64,000 nt of DNA from Erysipelatoclostridium sp. AM42-17 (GTDB taxonomy: Bacteria > Bacillota_I > Bacilli_A > Erysipelotrichales > Coprobacillaceae). Below the pieces are notes generated by a model. The model was not told where the DNA came from and made no database searches. It saw only the letters and a list, made by a program, of their open reading frames with translations. Where the stretch lies: the NCBI RefSeq assembly GCF_003480255.1, contig NZ_QUIN01000003.1:51474-115473 (forward strand), in the 5' to 3' direction. A program made the position numbers and the translations under genes. This document shows positions 8,609-16,407 of this stretch, piece by piece (positions within the stretch are counted from its first letter, which is position 1; each line of letters begins with the position of its first letter).

Positions 8609-9991
8609 ATGAAAACATATGCAGTCGTTATGGCAGCCGGAAAAGGAACAAGAATGAAATCCGACAAGCCTAAAGTTGTTCATGAAGTTTTATATAAACC
8701 CATGATTTGTCATATTGTTGATGAATTAAAAGGTTTAGGCGTAGATGGTATCTACGTTATTGTAGGACATAAAGCGCAAGAAGTTGAAAAATTAGTTGAT
8801 GGCGTTGAGTTTGTTTTACAAAAAGAACAGTTAGGAACTGGTCATGCTTTAATGCAAGCAAGGAGTGTTTTAGGTGATAAAGAGGGTACAACTATTGTTT
8901 TAAATGGAGATGCACCACTTATTACTAAAGAAACATTAAAGGGGTTAATTCAATATCACAATGATCATCATTTACAAGGTACAGTAATGACATGTGATTG
9001 TGATCTTGATAAGAAATTTGGTCGTATTATTAAAGAAAACGATCAAGTAACAGGAATTGTTGAATACAAAGATTGTTCACCAGAACAAATTCAAATTAAA
9101 GAAATGAATGTTGGTGAATATTGTTTTGACAACCAAGCATTATTCAAAGCATTAGAAAAAGTAACCAATGATAATGCCCAAAATGAATATTATATTACAG
9201 ATGTATTAAAAATTATGAATGATGATCATTTAAATGTAGGTGGTTATAAAATTGCTGATTTAGCTGAAGTAGGTGGTATTAATGACCGCGTAGAACTTGC
9301 TGAAGCAACAAAACAATTACAACTTAAAGTCAATAAAAAACATTTACTAAATGGTGTTAACATCATTGATATTAATAATACTTATATTGGTGTTGATGTT
9401 GAAATCGGACCTGATACAACAATCGAACCAGGATGTATCATTAAAGGAAAAACAACAATTGGTAGTCATTGTCATATTGGACCATATTGTGAATTTGATA
9501 ATGTAGAAATCAAAGATCATGTAGAAATTAAATTCTCAGTTATCGCTGATTCAATTATTGAAAATGGTGTTGATATTGGACCATATGCAAGACTTAGAAA
9601 TCATTGTCATATCTTAGAAAATGTTCATATGGGTAACTTTGTAGAAATGAAAAAAGCCACTTTTGGTAAAGGAAGTAAAGCAGCTCATTTAAGTTACATT
9701 GGCGATGCTACTGTAGGTAGTGATGTTAATATTGGATGTGGAACAATTACAAGTAACTATGATGGAAAAAATAAATTCCAAACAGTGATTGAAGACAATG
9801 TCTTTGTCGGATGTAATTCCAATTTAGTTGCACCAGTTACTGTTGGTAAAAATGCTTTTATTGCTGCAGGATCAACAATTACTGATGAAGTTCATGAAGA
9901 TGCTTTTGCTATCGCAAGAAGTAGACAAGTGAATAAAGAAGGATATAGTAAAGTATTAGAAGAAAAAAGAAATCAAATAAATAAAAAATAA
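8609..9991 (+). CDS. glmU: Bifunctional UDP-GlcNAc pyrophosphorylase / GlcN-1-P acetyltransferase
   Basis: GlmU acetylates glucosamine 1-phosphate and couples it to UTP, giving UDP-GlcNAc for peptidoglycan. Residues 1-230 are the nucleotidyltransferase with VMAAGKGTRMKSDKPKV at the N-terminus; from about 250 a left-handed beta-helix of hexapeptide repeats follows (for example NNTYIGVDVEIGPDTTIEPG), with the acetyltransferase motif HLSYIGDATVG near 360. At 460 residues it is full length. GAGAGGTGA provides the ribosome site. prs follows after 19 bp, the conserved glmU-prs pair. Confidence 0.97.
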   Translation: MKTYAVVMAAGKGTRMKSDKPKVVHEVLYKPMICHIVDELKGLGVDGIYVIVGHKAQEVEKLVDGVEFVLQKEQLGTGHALMQARSVLGDKEGTTIVLNGDAPLITKETLKGLIQYHNDHHLQGTVMTCDCDLDKKFGRIIKENDQVTGIVEYKDCSPEQIQIKEMNVGEYCFDNQALFKALEKVTNDNAQNEYYITDVLKIMNDDHLNVGGYKIADLAEVGGINDRVELAEATKQLQLKVNKKHLLNGVNIIDINNTYIGVDVEIGPDTTIEPGCIIKGKTTIGSHCHIGPYCEFDNVEIKDHVEIKFSVIADSIIENGVDIGPYARLRNHCHILENVHMGNFVEMKKATFGKGSKAAHLSYIGDATVGSDVNIGCGTITSNYDGKNKFQTVIEDNVFVGCNSNLVAPVTVGKNAFIAAGSTITDEVHEDAFAIARSRQVNKEGYSKVLEEKRNQINKK

Positions 9992-10010
9992 AATAGAGGT
10001 AGAAAAGGAA

Positions 10011-10967
10011 ATGAAAAACAAAATTACAGTATTTGCATTATCATCAAGTGTCAAATTAGCTAAAGACATTTGTGACAATTTAGGATGTCAATTAGGTAAA
10101 TCTAAAGTTCATCATTTTGCTGATGGAGAAATCTTAGTTGAAATTGATGAATCAGTTCGTGGTAAAGATGTATTTATCGTTCAATCAACATCAAACCCAG
10201 TAACTGAAAACTTAATGGAAATTTTAGTTTTAGCTGATGCTTTAAAAAGAGCATCTGCTAAAGAAATTACAGCAATCATCCCATATTTTGGATATGCTAG
10301 ACAAGATCGTAAAGCTAAACCAAGACAACCAATTACTTCAAAATTAGTTGCTGATTTACTTACAACTGCAGGAGTTAACAGAGTTGTTACTGTTGATTTA
10401 CATGCAGCTCAAATTCAAGGTTTCTTCAATATTCCAGTTGATGAAATGCAAGCATTACCATTAATTAGTAATTACTTTAAAAATAAAGGTGTTGAAGATA
10501 TTTGTGTTGTATCTCCAGACCATGGTGGAGCTACACGCGCTCGTAAATTAGCCGTTGCCTTAGATGCTCCAGTTGCTATTATTGATAAAAGAAGACCTAA
10601 ACCTAATGTTGCTGAAATCATGGGAGTATTAGGTGATGTTAAAGGTAAAAACTGTATTATGATTGATGATATGATTGATACTGGTGGTACAATTGTTGCT
10701 GGTATTGATATGTTATTAGAAAAAGGAGCAAAAGATGTATTCGTAGCATGTACTCACCCAGTATTCTCTGGACCTGCTGTAGAAAGATTAAAAACATCTG
10801 CTGCTAAAGAAGTTGTTGTTACAGATACAATTATTCTACCAGAAGAAAAAACATTCGATAAATTACATGTTGTATCAGTAGCTGCATTACTTGCTAAAAC
10901 AATTGAAAGTATTGAAAATAACTTACCAGTAAGTGATGTATTTAAAGAATTTGATTTCGAAAAATAA
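10011..10967 (+). CDS. prs: Ribose-phosphate pyrophosphokinase
   Basis: PRPP synthase makes 5-phosphoribosyl 1-pyrophosphate from ribose 5-phosphate and ATP, for purines, pyrimidines, NAD, histidine and tryptophan. The N-terminal SVKLAKDICDNLG, the ADGEI loop, the flexible YARQDRKAKPRQPI loop, HAAQIQGFF and the PRPP-binding MIDDMIDTGGTI near residue 222 are all intact. At 318 residues it matches class I enzymes. It ends at a strong terminator that separates housekeeping genes from the haem operon. Confidence 0.97.
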   Translation: MKNKITVFALSSSVKLAKDICDNLGCQLGKSKVHHFADGEILVEIDESVRGKDVFIVQSTSNPVTENLMEILVLADALKRASAKEITAIIPYFGYARQDRKAKPRQPITSKLVADLLTTAGVNRVVTVDLHAAQIQGFFNIPVDEMQALPLISNYFKNKGVEDICVVSPDHGGATRARKLAVALDAPVAIIDKRRPKPNVAEIMGVLGDVKGKNCIMIDDMIDTGGTIVAGIDMLLEKGAKDVFVACTHPVFSGPAVERLKTSAAKEVVVTDTIILPEEKTFDKLHVVSVAALLAKTIESIENNLPVSDVFKEFDFEK

Positions 10968-10975
10968 TAGATATG

Positions 10976-11008
10976 AAAAGTCCAGAATTTCTGGACTTTT
11001 CTTTTTTT
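10976..11008 (+). terminator. Terminator after prs
   Basis: A perfect 10-bp stem (AAAAGTCCAG / CTGGACTTTT) with loop AATTT is followed by C and eight T residues. Confidence 0.93.
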
Positions 11009-11010
11009 AA

Positions 11011-11042
11011 AATATGTTTCATTCACGAAACATATTTTTTTA
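11011..11042 (+). terminator. Second hairpin after prs; terminator or operator
   Basis: A perfect 10-bp stem (AATATGTTTC / GAAACATATT) with loop ATTCAC runs into a T tract. It may be a back-up terminator. Its GTTTC...GAAAC arms resemble the next dyad downstream, so it could also be a regulator site of the haem operon. Confidence 0.6.
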
Positions 11043-11059
11043 TTACAGATTATTAATAT

Positions 11060-11099
11060 ATGAGTAATTTTGTTACATATGTGAAACAAAATCACTCAT
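11060..11099 (+). promoter_or_regulatory. 40-bp imperfect dyad upstream of the haem operon
   Basis: The arms TGAGTAATTTTGTT and AACAAAATCACTCA pair at 13 of 14 positions around a central ACATATGT palindrome. No T tract follows, so it is not a terminator. It lies immediately upstream of the predicted -35 box of the NEAT gene, where an operator or activator site is expected. It shows no clear Fur-box consensus. Confidence 0.6.
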
Positions 11100-11126
11100 T
11101 GAAATATCTATTAAGGATGATAAACT
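11099..11126 (+). promoter_or_regulatory. Promoter of the haem-uptake operon
   Basis: TTGAAA is followed after 16 bp by TAAACT carrying an upstream TG (extended -10). A 10-bp leader hairpin (11129-11154, loop TTTACG, one G-U pair) ends exactly at the GGGAGG ribosome site of the NEAT gene and could affect translation. Confidence 0.5.
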
Positions 11127-11165
11127 GTCTATAGTTAGTTTACGCTAACTGTAGGGAGGAAGAAA

Positions 11166-11897
11166 ATGAAAAAATTATCAAGTCTTATTTTATCATTCAT
11201 GTTGATGTTTGGTATACAATTAACAAGTTTGAATACTGTTTGTGCAGCAGTAGATTTAACTAAAGAGGGAACTTATACAGTAGATGTGGATTTATGGAAT
11301 GAAACCAAAGATCAAGCATCTATGGCTGCAGGAGCTTTAGAAAAACAAGCTAGGATAGTAGTAAAAGATGGAAAAACTACAATGTACTTAACTGGTAAGG
11401 AAATGAGGATGGGGACAATTACTGCTTGGTTACAAGAATTATACATAGGATCAATGCAATCTAATTATCATGACCATAGTGCAACCGTGGAAAGTCGTGA
11501 TGAACAAGGAAATCCAACATTGTGGTCATTTGAATTACCACATCAAGAAGAATATATTTCAGTAGTGATGAATCCACATGTAGCAATGATGGGAAATATG
11601 GATTTAGGTGCTCGAATTAAAGTTAATTATAATACTTTAAAATATGTTGAATCGGTGAATCCTGAAGAACCAGAACAACCTCATCAACCAACAACAGAAC
11701 CTAAAAATGAGCAAACAAATAAAACTGAAGAGAATCCAGTAACACCTACAACAGTAGGTCAACAATCATCCACTGTTAATCAAAAATCAAAAGCAGTACA
11801 AACTGGGGATCAACAATCAATTGGATTATTTATCAGTTTAATGCTAGTATCATTAGTTTTTGCAGGATACACAATAAAAAAAGAATTATGTAAATAG
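11166..11897 (+). CDS. NEAT-domain surface haem-binding protein
   Basis: Residues 1-28 are a Sec signal peptide. Residues 36-160 form a NEAT domain (TYTVDVDLWNETKDQ, then SMAAGALEKQARIVVKDGKTTMYLTG), the fold used by Isd and related proteins to bind haem or haemoproteins. A Pro/Gln/Thr-rich spacer (about 165-210) leads to VQTGD, a hydrophobic segment and a KKELCK tail. That end looks like a cell-wall sorting signal, but with QTGD in place of canonical LPXTG; simple membrane anchoring is the alternative. It heads an operon with a Shp-like protein and an ABC importer, so its likely job is to take haem at the surface and pass it inward. Confidence 0.85.
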   Translation: MKKLSSLILSFMLMFGIQLTSLNTVCAAVDLTKEGTYTVDVDLWNETKDQASMAAGALEKQARIVVKDGKTTMYLTGKEMRMGTITAWLQELYIGSMQSNYHDHSATVESRDEQGNPTLWSFELPHQEEYISVVMNPHVAMMGNMDLGARIKVNYNTLKYVESVNPEEPEQPHQPTTEPKNEQTNKTEENPVTPTTVGQQSSTVNQKSKAVQTGDQQSIGLFISLMLVSLVFAGYTIKKELCK

Positions 11898-11900
11898 GAT

Positions 11901-11930
11901 AATGGGGCATAACAAAATGCCTCATTGTTT
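11901..11930 (+). terminator. Attenuating hairpin between the NEAT and Shp-like genes
   Basis: A 10-bp stem (AATGGGGCAT / ATGCCTCATT, one G-U pair) with loop AACAAA is followed by GTTTATTT. The weak tail suggests partial termination or 3' end protection, giving more NEAT transcript than transporter transcript. Confidence 0.6.
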
Positions 11931-11947
11931 ATTTGAATGGAGGAAAA

Positions 11948-12820
11948 ATGAAAATAAAAGTCGCATCTTTATTATTTATATTCATGTTACTTATGCCAAC
12001 ACCAGTCTATGGATTCAATGATGGTGCATATTTAGTAACACGTACAACCAGTTATGTTAATCCACTTACAGGTCAAACTGAAGATGGAGGAACAAATATT
12101 ACGTTAGGTGATAGTATGGTCTCAAATATTGTTGAAAATCAACTTTTAATTGAACAAACAGGAGAAAAATACTATATCACCATTGGACTAGGATTAGCGT
12201 CAAATGTAAAAAATGTTCGTTTTAAAATCATGAATAGTCTAGGAACATTTTCTTCTGTGGGGAGTAGTCAAACTGGAAGTTCTAGTGCTAACGGAGATAC
12301 TGTCAATCATTATCGTATTCAAGTAAGCTCTTTAGATGTATATATTAGTCCTATTATTTATGTTTCACCAATGGCAAGAGATGTTCAATTTTTTATTAAG
12401 CCACATATTGAATCGGCAACACCGGGAACAGGAATTTATAAAAGTCAAATGATACCATCAAATCAAAATACAAGCTCAACTGAGGCAATACAACAAAAGA
12501 CAAACAATGAAACAAGTACGAAAAATACAAATTCTGTTAATAAAAACACAGATACAGTTCAAGAACAACAAACAGAAAATCAAGTTGAACATGTAACAGT
12601 TGGGACTATCTCTAAAGAATCCTTATTAGAAGGACAAGGCTTAAAAAGTTATTTATTTGATCAAAATGGTAAAATAAATACCAAGCTAAAGTTAACACAA
12701 AAGAACTTGAAGAAATCCAAGCAAGAATCTAAACAAAAATCATTTCATTATGAATGGCTGATAGGAGTTGTACTTGTTATTATGGGAGGAATTATTTATG
12801 TTAAAAAAATTAAAAAATAG
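11948..12820 (+). CDS. Shp-like haem-binding membrane-anchored protein
   Basis: A 290-residue surface protein: signal peptide 1-22, a beta-rich domain about 23-160, a long Asn/Gln/Thr-rich linker, and a C-terminal membrane span with KKIKK tail. The domain resembles streptococcal Shp, which carries haem between two methionines (Met66 and Met153) and hands it to the HtsA lipoprotein. Here Met57 (LGDSMVSN) and Met142 (VSPMARDVQFF) lie 85 residues apart, close to the 87 of Shp; this correspondence is inference. The start is ATG 11948, with GGAGGA before it; an upstream TTG lies ahead of that site. It precedes the lipoprotein gene, overlapping it by 23 bp. Confidence 0.75.
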   Translation: MKIKVASLLFIFMLLMPTPVYGFNDGAYLVTRTTSYVNPLTGQTEDGGTNITLGDSMVSNIVENQLLIEQTGEKYYITIGLGLASNVKNVRFKIMNSLGTFSSVGSSQTGSSSANGDTVNHYRIQVSSLDVYISPIIYVSPMARDVQFFIKPHIESATPGTGIYKSQMIPSNQNTSSTEAIQQKTNNETSTKNTNSVNKNTDTVQEQQTENQVEHVTVGTISKESLLEGQGLKSYLFDQNGKINTKLKLTQKNLKKSKQESKQKSFHYEWLIGVVLVIMGGIIYVKKIKK

Positions 12821-13685
12821 TTTACTCATATTATGTTTAATGATCGTAACAACAGGTTGTGTCAACCAAAATCAAGAAACTCACAGTCAACAAGTAAAAC
12901 TTGTTTCAACATCAATAGCTATCAGTGAAATATTAGTATCTTTGAATATTTCTAAAGACCAAGTTGTAGGTATCCCTGAAACACAGTCATATAGCATACC
13001 TAAACGATATCAAAAGGCTACAAAAATAGGAACAGCAATGTCACCGGATATGGAAAAGTTGTCTCAATTAAAGCCAGATTTAATATTAAGTCCACAATCA
13101 TTAGAAGGGGATTTAGCAAAGAAATATAAAAAATTAAAGTTAAATTCAAGTTTTGTTAATTTAAATAGTCTATCAGGAATGTATAAAAGTATTCAAGAAT
13201 TAGGAAAACTATTAAATCATGAAAAGCAAGCATATCAATTAATTAATGAATATGTTGATTATATGACAGCTTTTAGAGAAAAACATCAAGACCAACAAAG
13301 CCCTCGAGTTCTTATTTTAATGGGGTTACCAGGAGGAAGTTATGTCGTTGCTACTGAATCAAGTTATGTAGGAGATCTTGTTAGACTAGCAGGGGGAACG
13401 AATATATATGGTAGTGGTGATGGTCAAGACTTTATTAACGTCAGTGTTGAAGACATGTTAAAACAAAATCCAGATATTATATTAAGAACCTCACATGCTA
13501 TGCCACAGCAGGTTCAAGAATACTTTAAACAAGAATTCCAAAATAATGGAGCATGGTCACAATTTGAAGCAGTTAAAAATCAAAAAGTTTATGATTTAAA
13601 TCATAAATATTTTGGAATGAGTGCTAATTTTAATTACCAAAAAGGATTAGAATCATTAGAGGATATACTATATGAAGCAAATTAA
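12798..13685 (+). CDS. Haem/iron-complex ABC transporter substrate-binding lipoprotein
   Basis: A 295-residue class III periplasmic-binding-type protein (PF01497 fold, as HtsA, IsdE and BtuF). A lipoprotein signal with lipobox VTTGC places the mature protein on the outer face of the membrane with Cys24 as the lipidated residue. Lobe features include KLVSTSIAISEILVSLN, LSQLKPDLILS and VYDLNHKYFGMS. Start ATG 12798 has GGGAGGA upstream and overlaps the Shp-like gene. It should accept haem from that protein and deliver it to the permease encoded next; a siderophore or cobalamin ligand cannot be excluded from this sequence alone. Confidence 0.85.
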   Translation: MLKKLKNSLLILCLMIVTTGCVNQNQETHSQQVKLVSTSIAISEILVSLNISKDQVVGIPETQSYSIPKRYQKATKIGTAMSPDMEKLSQLKPDLILSPQSLEGDLAKKYKKLKLNSSFVNLNSLSGMYKSIQELGKLLNHEKQAYQLINEYVDYMTAFREKHQDQQSPRVLILMGLPGGSYVVATESSYVGDLVRLAGGTNIYGSGDGQDFINVSVEDMLKQNPDIILRTSHAMPQQVQEYFKQEFQNNGAWSQFEAVKNQKVYDLNHKYFGMSANFNYQKGLESLEDILYEAN

Positions 13686-14649
13686 AAGACATCCTTATTT
13701 ATTAATGACAATACTATTAATAGTATTGATTGTATGTTTTTTTATCGCTATTAATTTAGGCTCAATTAAAGTTTCGTTTGTTCAGTTGCTTAAAGGATTA
13801 TTTATCGAATACGATCAACAAGTTGCCAGTGTATATCAAATTAGATTTCCTAGAATCATTGTGACTATATTATCAGGATGTGCCTTAGCATTATCGGGTT
13901 TATTATTTCAAGTTGTTTTAAAAAATCCACTCGCTGATCCGGGATTAATAGGTATGAGTAGTGGTGCTTATTTAGCTCATTTATTAGTAGGAATAATCTT
14001 ACCTGAATTATATACAATCAAACCTTTACTAGCAGGACTTGGAGGATTATTAGCGTTTATTTTGATTTATGGATTATCGTGGCGAGACGGATTGAATACA
14101 ACAAGAGTCATTTTAATTGGGGTGGCTATTCATTACTTTTTTAACGCAATAATTCAAGTGATTGAAAGTATGACATCTTCATCAAGTTCTGTATCTACCG
14201 TTACCCTTTATTCTTGGCATGATGTTTGGCTATTGTTCATTTATTTATTACCTTTAATGATTATGATGATGTTTCTAGCCAAGGCTTGTGATTTGATGAA
14301 CTTTTCAAATCGAACATTACTATCATTAGGTGTTCCTGTTAATACATATCGTTTGGTTTTATCGTTAATAGCAGTCATGATGTGTAGTATATCGGTTGCT
14401 GTTGTAGGAATTTTAGGATTTATTGCTTTATTGGTACCACATCTAGCAAGATTACTTGTTGGCAGTCAACATCGTTATCTTATTCCAACATGTAGCATGT
14501 TAGGTGCAATTGTCCTATTGTTAGCTGATACAATAGGAAGAGTCATTATCGCTCCTTATGAAATTTCCCCATCATTTATTATGGCTATTATTGGTGCCCC
14601 ATTATTTATTATCTTGTTAAAAAGGAGTCATGAATTACATGGAGATTAA
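13672..14649 (+). CDS. FecCD-family ABC transporter permease
   Basis: A polytopic membrane protein of 325 residues with about nine or ten hydrophobic segments. Family motifs include RFPRIIVTILSGCALALSGLLFQVVLKNPLADPGLIGMSSGA near residues 61-100 and GFIALLVPHLARLLVG near 262. It belongs to the iron-complex/cobalamin/haem permease family and probably forms a homodimer with the ATPase. It overlaps the lipoprotein gene by 14 bp and the ATPase gene by 11 bp, so the three are translationally linked. Confidence 0.92.
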   Translation: MKQIKRHPYLLMTILLIVLIVCFFIAINLGSIKVSFVQLLKGLFIEYDQQVASVYQIRFPRIIVTILSGCALALSGLLFQVVLKNPLADPGLIGMSSGAYLAHLLVGIILPELYTIKPLLAGLGGLLAFILIYGLSWRDGLNTTRVILIGVAIHYFFNAIIQVIESMTSSSSSVSTVTLYSWHDVWLLFIYLLPLMIMMMFLAKACDLMNFSNRTLLSLGVPVNTYRLVLSLIAVMMCSISVAVVGILGFIALLVPHLARLLVGSQHRYLIPTCSMLGAIVLLLADTIGRVIIAPYEISPSFIMAIIGAPLFIILLKRSHELHGD

Positions 14650-15412
14650 AAAAGTATCATTTAGCTATAATCAAGAACCTTATATACAAGATTTATCATT
14701 ATCAATATCTAAAGGGAAACTAACGACCATTATTGGAGCAAATGGCAGTGGAAAATCTACACTCCTTATGTTGTTAGGGCATATTTATAAAGTACAAAAA
14801 GGACAAATCGTTTTAGATAATAAGAATATTGATGATTATAAGTTAAAAGAATTTGCTAGAAACGTGGCTATAGTTCACCAAAAAAACGAACTATCAAGTG
14901 ATCTTGATGTACGAACCATAGTGGGTCAAGGTCGTTTACCCTATTTAAATTATTATCAAAATTTAGGATCTAAAGATAATGAAATCATTGATTGGGCTAT
15001 AGAAATTACAGGCTTAAAATCAATAGAAAATGAATTATTAAGAAATTTATCTGGGGGTCAGCAACAAAAAGTATGGTTAGCCATGGCATTAGCTCAAAAA
15101 ACACCTTATTTATTACTAGATGAACCGACAACCTATCTAGATATTAAAGCACAAATAGAAATTTTAAATTTGATTAAGACAATAAATAAAGAATATCATA
15201 TTACGGTTATTATGGTTCATCATGATATTAATCAAGCTATTTATTATAGCGATGAAATCATTGCTATGAAAAAAGGTAAGATTTTATATCAAGGAAAACC
15301 ACAAGAAGTGATTCATCAACAATCATTGAAAGAAATATATAATTATGATTTAAAAATTATTAAAGATGATACCCATATGTTTATATTAAATTATGAAGAC
15401 AGCATGAGATAA
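14639..15412 (+). CDS. ABC transporter ATP-binding protein, haem/iron-complex type
   Basis: A 257-residue ATPase of the FepC/HtsC family. Walker A GANGSGKST lies near residue 34, the signature LSGGQQQ near 137 and Walker B LLLDEPTTYLD near 157. Two starts are possible: ATG 14630 is only two bases from AAAGGAG, so ATG 14639, giving MEIKKVSFSY, is preferred. It is the last gene of the haem operon, and the terminator begins within its 3' end. Confidence 0.92.
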   Translation: MEIKKVSFSYNQEPYIQDLSLSISKGKLTTIIGANGSGKSTLLMLLGHIYKVQKGQIVLDNKNIDDYKLKEFARNVAIVHQKNELSSDLDVRTIVGQGRLPYLNYYQNLGSKDNEIIDWAIEITGLKSIENELLRNLSGGQQQKVWLAMALAQKTPYLLLDEPTTYLDIKAQIEILNLIKTINKEYHITVIMVHHDINQAIYYSDEIIAMKKGKILYQGKPQEVIHQQSLKEIYNYDLKIIKDDTHMFILNYEDSMR

Positions 15413-15426
15413 CAATGCTGTCTTTT
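15396..15426 (+). terminator. Terminator of the haem operon
   Basis: A perfect 10-bp stem (AAGACAGCAT / ATGCTGTCTT) spans the stop codon of the ATPase gene and ends in a short TTTT. Confidence 0.8.
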
Positions 15427-15590
15427 GACATAATAAGACATATATAGCATAAAATGATAAAGAATACGATAATCTATGTTTAAATTTCTCTTTTGTCTAA
15501 AAATAAAAAATAATTATAAAACAAAAATAAAAAACATGTCGATTTAATCAACTTAAATTTATTATGGATGATTGTGTGAACTTTAGAAAT

Positions 15591-15619
15591 TTGACAAAAC
15601 CATCTAGATTTGTTAGGAT
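15591..15619 (+). promoter_or_regulatory. Promoter of tatD
   Basis: A consensus TTGACA is followed after 17 bp by the extended -10 TGTTAGGAT. Confidence 0.8.
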
Positions 15620-15637
15620 GTCAACCGAGGTGATTCT

Positions 15638-16396
15638 ATGTACTTTGATACACATTGTCATTTAAACAGTGACGAATTATATGTTGATCACGATATGTTT
15701 ATCAAAAATGCTTTAGCTAATGATGTTAGATATATGATGGTTGTTGGCTATGATTTAACATCATCGAAAAGAGCCGTTGAACTCGCACATGAATATGATT
15801 TTATTTATGCTGCTGTAGGAATCGGTCCTAATGATTGCAAAGACACAACAGATCAAGATTTAAACATAATCGATAAGTATTTAGAAGATCCACGTGTTTT
15901 AGCATTAGGAGAGATTGGTCTCGATTATTATTGGGATGATGTTACTCCTGAAAAGCAAAAAGAAATCTTTGATAAGCAAATGATATTAGCAAAGAAACAT
16001 CAAAAACCAGTGTTAATTCATTGCCGCGATGCTTATGAAGATACTTATGATATGTTAAAACACCATGGACATCCAGGAGTCATGCATTGTTATAGTGGAT
16101 CGGTAGAAATGGCTAAAAGATTTATTAACTTAGGGTTCTATATTTCTTTAGCTGGACCAGTTACATTTAAAAATGCCAGAGTTCCTAAAGATGTGGCAGC
16201 AAATATTGGTTTAGAACATTTATTAATTGAAACCGACTGTCCTTATTTAACACCTCACCCATATCGAGGAAAGTTAAATGAGCCTGCAAATGTTGTGTAT
16301 ATTGCCCAGGAAATAGCTAAGCTAAAGAACATGGAGATAGAAAACGTTGCAAGTGCGACAACGTTTAATGCTAAAAAAGTTTTTGGCATTAAATAG
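15638..16396 (+). CDS. tatD: TatD-family metal-dependent DNase
   Basis: A 252-residue TIM-barrel hydrolase. Metal ligands are visible in DTHCHL (residues 4-9), LGEIGLDYYWD near 91, PVLIHCRDA near 126, HCYSG near 149 and IETDCPYLTPHP near 197. TatD enzymes have 3'-5' exonuclease activity and are implicated in DNA repair and D-aminoacyl hydrolysis. In Bacillus it lies just upstream of yabE and rnmV. Here tatD and the yabE-like gene are adjacent, but rnmV is 10 kb upstream, indicating a rearrangement. Confidence 0.95.
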   Translation: MYFDTHCHLNSDELYVDHDMFIKNALANDVRYMMVVGYDLTSSKRAVELAHEYDFIYAAVGIGPNDCKDTTDQDLNIIDKYLEDPRVLALGEIGLDYYWDDVTPEKQKEIFDKQMILAKKHQKPVLIHCRDAYEDTYDMLKHHGHPGVMHCYSGSVEMAKRFINLGFYISLAGPVTFKNARVPKDVAANIGLEHLLIETDCPYLTPHPYRGKLNEPANVVYIAQEIAKLKNMEIENVASATTFNAKKVFGIK

Positions 16397-16407
16397 GAGG
16401 AAAATTA

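Noticed and set aside
10754-11095. Minus-strand ORF overlapping the end of prs
   Set aside because: It is the complement of a conserved gene plus a terminator, without a ribosome site or recognisable domain.
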